Positions 57,982-64,000 of a DNA stretch of 64,000 nt are shown piece after piece. The stretch spans positions 29,175 to 93,174 of the forward strand of contig JBBQKG010000010.1 of the NCBI GenBank assembly GCA_038326655.1. Reading direction: 5' to 3'. The notes below the pieces were generated by a model. The model was not told where the DNA came from. It did no database searches and saw only the letters and a program-made list of their open reading frames with translations. Every line of letters starts with the position of its first letter. Positions within the stretch are counted from its first letter, which is position 1. The DNA is from JBBQKG01 sp038326655 (lineage in GTDB: Bacteria > Actinomycetota > Thermoleophilia > Solirubrobacterales > JBBDJG01). Both the position numbers and the translations under genes were made by a program.

Positions 57982-59538
57982 CTACGGCACGAACACGCCC
58001 TGCACGGCGAACAGGGTGTTGTCGTCGGAGGAGGGATTGCCGTCCTCCCCCGCGTCCCACAGCTCGATCCGGCCGAGCTGCCAGGTGGTGCGCTTGCCTT
58101 CGGTCGCGAGCTCCGGCGCGAGCGCGTCGACCGTGGTGTTGACCGAGCACGTCGACCCGGCGTCGCCGGCCGTGGCGGCACACGGCAGCGCAATCACGAA
58201 CGGGAGCTGGAAGGATTCGAAGCCCTGGAGCGTCGCGGCTTCCTTGCCCGTGCCGCCGTTGAACTCGTCGGTGGCCTGCAACGAGAAGTTCTCCCGCAGC
58301 GTGCCGGTGTAGTCGGCCAGCGTCCCGTCGCATCCGACGATCCCGCCCGCGCGGCAGCGCACGTCGGAGATCGAGGTCGTGAAGGCGACGTCGGCCTCGT
58401 CTGCCGCAGTCCCGGGGTCCCCCGGCCGAACCTCGACCCGTGCGCGGCCGATCGAGCTTGCGAGGGCGCCGTTCGCGTCCGGCGTGCCGACGGTGAGGTA
58501 GCTCGAGCTCTGCGCCGGCGGCTCACACGATCCGAACGCGAGCGGCGCCCCATGCGTGCTGTTCGCCGAGGTGCACGACTCGAACGCCGGCACCAGCGAG
58601 ACGGTCATGGGCGTCGCGCCCTTGGGACGCGGATAGCCGGCGATCGCGTTCGGAGGCTGGATCGGCTGCCACGCGGGTCCCAGGCCGGTCGTGACCACGC
58701 GCTTGTCCGAGCCGGCGCCGCTCATCGTGTAGATGACTCCGGACTGCATGAACGCAAAACGCGCGCCGTTCGGCGACCAATCCGGGTCCGTCGCGTGCAA
58801 GGCCAGCGTCGTGCCGGTCTGCCCGTCGGGGGTCAGGAGCGCCACGTCGACCCAGCTGTAGGCGAGCCAGATGCCTCCCGGCGACCAGCTCGGGGCACGG
58901 CCGTCGGTGCGGATCTTCACCGCTGCGGTGTTGTCTGCGTTCGCGACGTAGAGGCCATGCGAGGGGATGGACTCGTCGAAGCCGTAGTACGCCAGCTTCG
59001 TGCCGTCGGGAGACCAGTCGGGACCCTCGATCGAGCACTCCGGCCCGGGCGCGAGCGGCGTCTCGCCGGTACCGTCGGAAGCGACGGTGTAGAGGCGCGA
59101 GCAGCTGCTGAAATCTCCCGCCTGGCGCACGAACACGATCTTCGTCCCGTCGGGCGACCAGGCCGGGTAGAGGTCGTCGAACCCGGGCTCTCCGGTCGTG
59201 ACCTGTGCCTTGCCCGTGCCGTCGGCGTTCATGGTCCAGATCGTCACCGGAGCCGTGGCGCTCGGGCGGCTGTCGAACGCCAGTTTGCTGCCGTCGGGAG
59301 ACCACGCGGGATGGCCGTCGTGCTCGGGATTGGTCGTGAGCTGCGCGACCCCCGAGCCGTCCGGGTTGATCGTGAAGACGTCCGCCGAGCCGGTCCCCCC
59401 GGGGCCGGCGGCCCGGTAGAAGGCGATCTTGCCGTTCTGGCCCCAGACGGTCGCGCTCGCCGGCGTCGCGCACACAACCAGCGCCAGGGCCGCGCACACC
59501 ACTCCGGTCAGCCCGGTGCATGTCCTCCCCGGGGACAC
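57982..59538 (-). CDS. secreted TolB-like PD40 propeller protein with the shared C-terminal domain
   Basis: The 518-aa protein has a signal peptide (SPGRTCTGLTGVVCAALALV...ATPASA). The propeller covers about residues 35-300 with PD40 motifs: AWSPDGSKLAFDSRPS, AWSPDGTKIVFVRQ, DWSPDGTKLAYYG, SWSPGGIWLAYSW and DWSPNGARFAFMQ. The C-terminal ~220 residues begin YPRPKGATPMTVSLV and end FAVQGVFVP, matching the end of the protein at 44326-46548. Conserved cysteines lie near ESCTSANSTHG, CEPPA and ALPCAATAGDAGSTC. GTG 59538 is supported by a TAGTAT 10 nt upstream. Confidence 0.8.
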   Translation of the reverse strand: MSPGRTCTGLTGVVCAALALVVCATPASATVWGQNGKIAFYRAAGPGGTGSADVFTINPDGSGVAQLTTNPEHDGHPAWSPDGSKLAFDSRPSATAPVTIWTMNADGTGKAQVTTGEPGFDDLYPAWSPDGTKIVFVRQAGDFSSCSRLYTVASDGTGETPLAPGPECSIEGPDWSPDGTKLAYYGFDESIPSHGLYVANADNTAAVKIRTDGRAPSWSPGGIWLAYSWVDVALLTPDGQTGTTLALHATDPDWSPNGARFAFMQSGVIYTMSGAGSDKRVVTTGLGPAWQPIQPPNAIAGYPRPKGATPMTVSLVPAFESCTSANSTHGAPLAFGSCEPPAQSSSYLTVGTPDANGALASSIGRARVEVRPGDPGTAADEADVAFTTSISDVRCRAGGIVGCDGTLADYTGTLRENFSLQATDEFNGGTGKEAATLQGFESFQLPFVIALPCAATAGDAGSTCSVNTTVDALAPELATEGKRTTWQLGRIELWDAGEDGNPSSDDNTLFAVQGVFVP

Positions 59539-59548
59539 GGTGACCGAG

Positions 59549-59554
59549 ATACTA
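59549..59554 (-). promoter_or_regulatory. -10 element (TAGTAT) for the TolB-like gene
   Basis: TAGTAT on the minus strand lies 10 nt before the GTG at 59538. Confidence 0.4.
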
Positions 59555-59646
59555 GGCACTGATGCCGTTCGCAACAAGCGACGGCGTAGGGCACATACGG
59601 CGCCCTGTGTGACCGCTTTCACAGAGGCAACGGCTGCTCGCCTGCA

Positions 59647-59668
59647 ATAGTTGCATTAATGCAAGTAT
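59647..59668. promoter_or_regulatory. MarR-type operator palindrome overlapping the marR start codon
   Basis: TTGCATTAATGCAA at 59651-59664 is a perfect 14-bp palindrome; ATA/TAT flanks extend the symmetry to 22 bp with one mismatched pair. The ATG of the MarR-like gene (59659) lies inside it, so bound repressor would block both transcription and start-codon access of its own operon. Confidence 0.7.
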
Positions 59669-60186
59669 CTGCTAAGCAGTCCGTATCTCCCGCGCCGGCC
59701 GATCTCGCACGCAGCCTGGCCGGCTTCCTGCGCTACGTGACGCTCGCGAGCGACAGCAACTTCCTGCAGCAGGTATCGGACCTCGACATCTCGCTGACGC
59801 AGCTGAAGGTGCTCTCGCACCTGTACGAGCTGCCCGTGCCCGTCGAGGGCGAGGAGCCCAAGCTCTTGTCGGTCAAGCAGGTCGCCGAGCAGCTCGGCAT
59901 CTCGCTGCCGGCTGCCAGCCGCGCGATCGACCCGCTCGTGAAGCGGCGCCTGGTCGCCCGCCACGAGGACCTGCTCGACCGGCGCGTCAAGCGCGTGCGC
60001 CTCACCGCCCGCGGCGAGACCGCCGTCGGCCGCCTGCTGGCAACGCGGATCGCCTCGGCCGAGGCCCTCTTGGGCAGCTTCACGGTCTCCGAGCGGGAGA
60101 AGCTCGCCGAGGCGCTCGAGGAGATCCTCTCGCGCCCGGAGATCAACCGTTACTGCGTGCGCAAAACACCTGGAAAGGCCGGCTGA
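59659..60186 (+). CDS. MarR-family transcriptional regulator
   Basis: The 175-aa winged-helix protein has a typical MarR core: SLTQLKVLSHLYELP, LLSVKQVAEQLGISLPAASRAIDPLVKRRLVAR (HTH) and the wing DRRVKRVRLTARGE. It overlaps the MFS transporter gene by one base (TGATG), a classic repressor-efflux pump pair, so it most likely represses both until an inducing small molecule binds. Its own start codon lies in the palindrome at 59651-59664. Confidence 0.95.
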   Translation: MQVSAKQSVSPAPADLARSLAGFLRYVTLASDSNFLQQVSDLDISLTQLKVLSHLYELPVPVEGEEPKLLSVKQVAEQLGISLPAASRAIDPLVKRRLVARHEDLLDRRVKRVRLTARGETAVGRLLATRIASAEALLGSFTVSEREKLAEALEEILSRPEINRYCVRKTPGKAG

Positions 60187-61757
60187 TGGCACGCCTTCGC
60201 GCGATCACCGACCAGAACCGCAAGTGGTGGACGCTGGGCGCGATGAGCTTCGCACTCTTCATGATCATGCTCGACAACACGGTCGTGAACGTGGCGCTGC
60301 CGTCGATTCAGAAGGACCTGAACGCGTCGCTCTCCGCGCTCGAGTGGACCATCAACGCGTACACGCTCACCTTCGCGGTGCTGCTGGTCACCGGCGGCCG
60401 CCTCGGCGACATCTTCGGTCGCCGGCGCGCGTTCATGTTCGGCGTGGTCGCGTTCGCGCTGTCCTCTGCGACCGCCGGCTTTGCGCCGAACGACACCTCC
60501 CTCGTCGTGAGCCGCGCGGTCCAGGGCATCGGCGCCGCATTCATGATGCCGGCGACGCTCTCGATCATCACGAACGCGTTCCCGCCCGCTGAGCGCGGCC
60601 GGGCGATCGGCACCTGGGCAGGGGTTTCCGCACTCGCGCTGGCGATGGGCCCGGTGGTGGGCGGCTTTCTCACCGAGCAGGTGAGCTGGCGCGCGATCTT
60701 TTTCCTGAACCTGCCGGTCGCGGCGCTCGCAGTCGTGGTCGCGCTGGCCGCCGCCCGAGAGTCGCGTGACCCGACAGTGCCGCGGAAGATCGACTACCTC
60801 GGCGTCGGCACGCTCAGCCTGGGCCTCGCCGCACTCGTGCTCGCGCTCGTCGAAGGCAACGCCTGGGGCTGGGGGTCGGCCCGCGTGCTGGGGCTCCTCC
60901 TCCTCTCCGTGATCGGGATCGGCGGATTCCAGCTCGCCGAGCGGCGGGTGCGCTTCCCGATGGTGGAGTTCAGCTTCTTCCGCAGCAGGCAGTTCCTCGG
61001 CACGAACGGGATCGCCTTCGTGGTCTCCTTCGCGATGCTCGCGATGTTCTTCTTCATGGCGCTCTACCTGCAGAACATCCTCGGCTATTCCCCGCTCCAA
61101 GCCGGCGTCAGGTTCCTCCCGTCGACCGCGGTGATCATCGTCGCTGCGCCGATCGCGGGCCGCCTGACCGACCGCATCGGCGCACGTCTGCCGATCGCCG
61201 TCGGGCTCACGCTGGTCGCGATCGCGCTCTACATGCAGTCGCAGATCACGGTCGACACCAGCTACGGCACCCTCCTCCCCGCATTCGTACTGATGGGACT
61301 CGGGATCGGGCTGACGATGTCGCCGATGTCGACCGCCGCGATGAACTCGGTCCAGGAGGCGAAGGCCGGCGTGGCGTCGGGAATCCTCTCCATGAGCCGG
61401 ATGGTCGGAGGCACCTTCGGGGTCGCGGCGGTCGGCGCCCTCTTCCAGCACCTCAGCGACAACCGGCTCCACGCGCGGCTCGGGGAGCTTCCGCTCAGCT
61501 CCCAGCAGCAGGCCTGGTTTGCCGACAACCTCGGCTCGGGCGCGGTCGACCAGAAGCTCGAGCAGCTCGACCCGGCCACGGCCCACGAGGTCGGCGGGCT
61601 CCTGAAGGAGACTTTCGTGCACTCGCTGTCGGTCTCGCTGAAGCTCTCGACCGCCGTCGCGGTGGCGGGAGTCGCGATCGCCCTGCTGACGCTGCGCGGT
61701 GAGCCCGCCGGCAGTCCCAAGGCGGTCCGGGCCCAACCGGCTCCCGAGCCCAGCTAG
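60186..61757 (+). CDS. MFS efflux transporter, DHA2 family (14 TM)
   Basis: The 523-aa protein has about 14 membrane helices. Motif D1 LDNTVVNVALPSIQKDL, motif A GGRLGDIFGRRRAF and motif C-like GVSALALAMGPVVGGFLTEQVSWR identify the DHA2 drug:H+ antiporter family (EmrB/QacA type). It should expel toxic organic compounds, controlled by the coupled MarR gene. The extracytoplasmic segment near 430-490 (NLGSGAVDQKLEQLDPATAHEV) is normal for the group. Confidence 0.96.
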   Translation: MARLRAITDQNRKWWTLGAMSFALFMIMLDNTVVNVALPSIQKDLNASLSALEWTINAYTLTFAVLLVTGGRLGDIFGRRRAFMFGVVAFALSSATAGFAPNDTSLVVSRAVQGIGAAFMMPATLSIITNAFPPAERGRAIGTWAGVSALALAMGPVVGGFLTEQVSWRAIFFLNLPVAALAVVVALAAARESRDPTVPRKIDYLGVGTLSLGLAALVLALVEGNAWGWGSARVLGLLLLSVIGIGGFQLAERRVRFPMVEFSFFRSRQFLGTNGIAFVVSFAMLAMFFFMALYLQNILGYSPLQAGVRFLPSTAVIIVAAPIAGRLTDRIGARLPIAVGLTLVAIALYMQSQITVDTSYGTLLPAFVLMGLGIGLTMSPMSTAAMNSVQEAKAGVASGILSMSRMVGGTFGVAAVGALFQHLSDNRLHARLGELPLSSQQQAWFADNLGSGAVDQKLEQLDPATAHEVGGLLKETFVHSLSVSLKLSTAVAVAGVAIALLTLRGEPAGSPKAVRAQPAPEPS

Positions 61758-61816
61758 TCCTCCCTGCCTGGGATAGCATTCCGGGCCGCTCGCAACGGCC
61801 ACCGGAGGTATCTCAC

Positions 61817-63070
61817 TTGGCACAGGCAGATGTAAAGACAGTCAGCCAGCTCGACGTCGAGCCGGGTGAGCTCCCGAAGACGATGACCGCCTGGGTGATC
61901 CGCAAGGATCGCGAGGGCGAGCCGAAGGACGCGTTCCAGATCGAGGACATCGAGGTCCCGGAGCCGGCCGCATTCGAGGTGATCGTCCGGGTGATGGCGG
62001 CAGGCGTCAACTTCAACAACGTCTGGGCCGCACTCGGTCAGCCGGTGTCGGTCTTCCGCTCCCACCCCGACGAGGACCACCACATCGGCGGCTCGGACGC
62101 CTCCGGGGTGGTCTGGAAGGTCGGCGAGGGCGTGACCCGCTGGAAGCCTGGCGACGAGGTCGTGATCCACTGCAACCAGGCCTCCTACGAGGATGTCGAG
62201 GTGCACGGGCTCGATCCGCTGGCGGCGCCGTCTCAGAAGATCTGGGGCTACGAGACCAGCTGGGGCTCCTTCGCCCAGTTCACGAAGGTCCAGGCCCAGC
62301 AGCTCGTGCCCAAGCCGAAGAACCTCACCTGGGAGGAGGCCGCCTCCTACGGCCTCACCTACTTCACGGCCTATCGCATGCTGATCGACCAGGTGAAGCT
62401 CCAAGCCGGCCACCGCGTCCTGATCTGGGGCGCCGCCGGCGGCCTCGGCGTGTTCGCGACCCAGCTGGCGAAGCTCACCGGCGCCGACGCGGTCGGGGTG
62501 GTGTCCTCGGACCAGAAGGGCGAGCTGGTCAAGCAGCTCGGCGCCAAGGACTTCATCAACCGCAACGAGTTCGCGGGCATGATGCGCAAGGGCGGCGAGT
62601 CGCCGGAGGAGGAGAAGGAGCGCTTCGGCGTGTCGCGCGCGTTCGCGAAGCGCGTGAAGGAGATCCTCGGCGACGCCCCCGACATCGTGTTCGAGCACGT
62701 CGGCCAGGCGACCTTCCCGACATCGGTGTTCGTCGTGAAGCCGTTCGGAAAGGTCGTCATCTGTGGCGCGACCTCCGGATACAACCTCGACTTCGACGTG
62801 CGCTACCTGTGGATGCGCCAGAAGCAGATCCTCGGCTCGCACTTCGCCAACGCCTACGAGTGCACGAAGGCCAACGACCTCATCCGGGAGTCGAAGATCC
62901 GTCCCGTCCTGTGGAAGACCATGCCCTTCGAGGGCGTCGCGGAGGCCCACCAGCTGATGTACGAGAACAAGCATTCCGGGAAGATCGCGATCCTCGTCGG
63001 CGCCAACGACGCCGGCGAGGGCAAGACGGCGGAGGGCCCCGGCGCGATCACGGCCGAGGTCGGCAACTGA
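61817..63070 (+). CDS. ccr: crotonyl-CoA carboxylase/reductase
   Basis: The 417-aa MDR enzyme is of the CCR type: GVNFNNVWAALGQPVSVF, HHIGGSDASGVVWKVGEGV, CNQASYEDVEVHGLDPLAAP, IWGYETSWGSFAQFTKVQ and WGAAGGLGVFATQLAKLTGA. It reductively carboxylates crotonyl-CoA to ethylmalonyl-CoA with NADPH and CO2, for acetate assimilation or for making extender units. TTG start with GGAGGT upstream and a -10-like TAGCAT about 38 nt before the start. It overlaps the next gene by one base. Confidence 0.96.
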   Translation: MAQADVKTVSQLDVEPGELPKTMTAWVIRKDREGEPKDAFQIEDIEVPEPAAFEVIVRVMAAGVNFNNVWAALGQPVSVFRSHPDEDHHIGGSDASGVVWKVGEGVTRWKPGDEVVIHCNQASYEDVEVHGLDPLAAPSQKIWGYETSWGSFAQFTKVQAQQLVPKPKNLTWEEAASYGLTYFTAYRMLIDQVKLQAGHRVLIWGAAGGLGVFATQLAKLTGADAVGVVSSDQKGELVKQLGAKDFINRNEFAGMMRKGGESPEEEKERFGVSRAFAKRVKEILGDAPDIVFEHVGQATFPTSVFVVKPFGKVVICGATSGYNLDFDVRYLWMRQKQILGSHFANAYECTKANDLIRESKIRPVLWKTMPFEGVAEAHQLMYENKHSGKIAILVGANDAGEGKTAEGPGAITAEVGN

Positions 63071-63405
63071 TGGCCGCCGGCGTCGTCCACCTGCCGGTCT
63101 ACGCGACGGGCTTCCGCGGCGACGACATCGAGGCCGCGCTCGGCGTGATCGCTCCGATCTCGACGCGGTACGGCGCGACCGGCTACGAGGTCTTCCGCTC
63201 ACGCGACGACCGCTACAAGTTCCTCATGGCCTTCGACTTCGAGCGCAAGGCGCAGTGGGATGCCTACTGGTTCGGTCCCGAGTTCACCGAGCTGCGCGCC
63301 GCCTGCAGCGGCTGGTACCAGGTGCCGCTGCTCTACGTCTGGAACGACCTCGTCGCCCGCGGCGAGCTCAGGGAGCCGGCTGCAGTGGGCGAAGCGACGG
63401 ACTGA
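63070..63405 (+). CDS. 111-aa protein coupled to crotonyl-CoA carboxylase/reductase
   Basis: The ATG shares its A with the ccr stop (TGATG). The sequence VVHLPVYATGFRGDDIEAAL, GATGYEVFRSRDDRYKFLMAFDFE and WDAYWFGPEFTELRAACSGWY suggests an alpha-beta ferredoxin-like (Dabb/ABM-like) fold of one domain. No family name is certain. The strict coupling suggests a role with CCR. The 3' end overlaps the convergent peptidase gene by 38 bp. Confidence 0.7.
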   Translation: MAAGVVHLPVYATGFRGDDIEAALGVIAPISTRYGATGYEVFRSRDDRYKFLMAFDFERKAQWDAYWFGPEFTELRAACSGWYQVPLLYVWNDLVARGELREPAAVGEATD

Positions 63406-64000
63406 CGGGCGCCGCGCGGATCGCGTAGGGCGACGGCGTCCGGCGCACCGCCGGGTTCTCGATCCGGCCGAGGCGGTCGACGAGGCGCAGCCACTGCTGC
63501 GGGCGCAGGCCGAGGGCGTGCACCCCTCGCCCGCTGGCGGCGCCCGCCAGCGGGCGGAAGCCGACATGGATGTGGTCGGCGTGGTCGCCCAGCGCCAGCG
63601 TGTTGGCGACGCCCGGGTACTTCATGAGGCTGATGATCTGATCGGGGGCCATCGTGCCCTGCAGCGTCAGCAGCCGGCGGATCGTCGTGTCGGCGATCGA
63701 GCCGGCGCCCTGGTTGCCGAGGATCGGCGTGCCGTTGATCTTCGAGATGTCGACGCCGTTTCCGGACGTGTGCTGGGAGACGTTGCCGCTGGCGGTGTGC
63801 GTGCTGTGCCCGCAGCGCAGCGATGACACCGTCGGGCGCAGCCCGCTCGAGGAGAGGACCGCGAGCGTCGCGAGCACACGGCGGTCGACGACCCCGGCCT
63901 GGATGTCGCGCCGGCCACAGCCGTAGACCTCGATCGCGGTGTCGGCGAGCACGCGGCGCGTCAGCGTCTCCTTGCTCATGAGCAGGATCTGGCCGATCGA
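63368..64000 (-). CDS. M15-like peptidoglycan peptidase, C-terminal part (runs off window)
   Basis: The visible 200+ residues end a larger protein; the frame stays open to the right edge (SIGQILLMSKETLTRRVLAD), so no start is assigned. GHSTHTASGNVSQHTSGNGVDISKINGTPI and GDHADHIHVGFRPL resemble the H...D and HxH zinc motifs of M15-type (D-Ala-D-Ala carboxypeptidase-like) domains. It probably trims peptidoglycan outside the membrane; the N-terminal part is not seen. Confidence 0.65.
   Translation of the reverse strand, partial: SIGQILLMSKETLTRRVLADTAIEVYGCGRRDIQAGVVDRRVLATLAVLSSSGLRPTVSSLRCGHSTHTASGNVSQHTSGNGVDISKINGTPILGNQGAGSIADTTIRRLLTLQGTMAPDQIISLMKYPGVANTLALGDHADHIHVGFRPLAGAASGRGVHALGLRPQQWLRLVDRLGRIENPAVRRTPSPYAIRAAPVSPSLRPLQPAP

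Noticed and set aside
60150..61823. 557-codon minus-strand frame across the MFS gene
   Set aside because: Shadow of the MFS/MarR genes with Arg/Glu/His-rich composition typical of antisense frames.
61754..63202. 482-codon minus-strand frame across ccr
   Set aside because: Shadow of crotonyl-CoA carboxylase/reductase; no coherent domains.

Overview
The window is very GC-rich, densely packed on both strands, and uses GTG and TTG starts freely. It carries a coenzyme F420 cluster, an ECF42-type sigma factor with its YCII partner, a crotonyl-CoA carboxylase/reductase, and several secreted beta-propeller proteins. Together these suggest a soil-type actinobacterium, most likely class Thermoleophilia (Solirubrobacterales/Gaiellales relatives). 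This placement is inference from gene content. It looks like ordinary chromosome: no rRNA, prophage, insertion sequence or CRISPR array was seen, and there are three tRNA genes (Trp, Leu-UAG, Leu-CAA).

Layout. 1-8.8 kb: oxidoreductases, a secreted polysaccharide deacetylase, a carotenoid oxygenase with a luciferase-like enzyme, a TIM-barrel-like secreted protein, a receiver/thioredoxin-reductase-like fusion and a membrane-anchored HEXXH protein. 9.1-12.8 kb: a complete compatible-solute (glycine betaine type) ABC operon. 13.3-14.9 kb: YCII protein plus ECF42 sigma factor behind a matching ECF42-type promoter. 14.9-19.9 kb: Asp-box protein with a MoaD/ThiS-like partner, cupin, VOC protein, glycosyltransferase, DMT transporter, deacetylase. 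19.9-22.4 kb: sugar epimerase and aminotransferase. 22.5-26.2 kb: membrane proteins, a quinone-reductase-like enzyme, a group of truncated genes (HD-GYP, CDF, DUF1579-like) and a frameshifted SDR. 26.2-31.6 kb: three tRNAs, a GH79-like hydrolase, a BtuF-like protein, an L,D-transpeptidase. 31.6-44.3 kb: lipid and acyl-CoA metabolism (acyl-CoA synthetase, carboxyltransferase, 3-hydroxyacyl-CoA dehydrogenase, enoyl-CoA hydratase, HMG-CoA lyase, SDR, P450). 44.3-47.8 kb: secreted repeat and propeller proteins. 47.9-53.6 kb: F420 genes npdG-cofD-cofC-cofE facing fbiC, which is interrupted by an in-frame TAG. 53.6-59.6 kb: pyrophosphatase, aquaporin, YgfZ-like protein, acyltransferase, lipoprotein and a TolB-like propeller protein whose C-terminal domain is shared with the 44.3-kb protein. 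59.6-64 kb: MarR-MFS efflux pair, crotonyl-CoA carboxylase/reductase and a partial M15-like peptidase.

How it works together. The acyl-CoA genes (carboxyltransferase, dehydrogenase, hydratase, HMG-CoA lyase, crotonyl-CoA carboxylase/reductase) fit branched-chain and short-chain acid use and ethylmalonyl-CoA-type assimilation. The luciferase-like enzyme and NpdG are potential users of the F420 made by the local cluster. A recurring signal is a TANNNT hexamer 6-11 nt upstream of start codons (18 cases), pointing to widespread leaderless transcription, often from divergent gene pairs only a few bases apart. Five coding oddities (amber in fbiC, a one-base frameshift in an SDR, and three genes without a usable start codon where one is expected) are either real decay or consensus errors and should be checked against reads.
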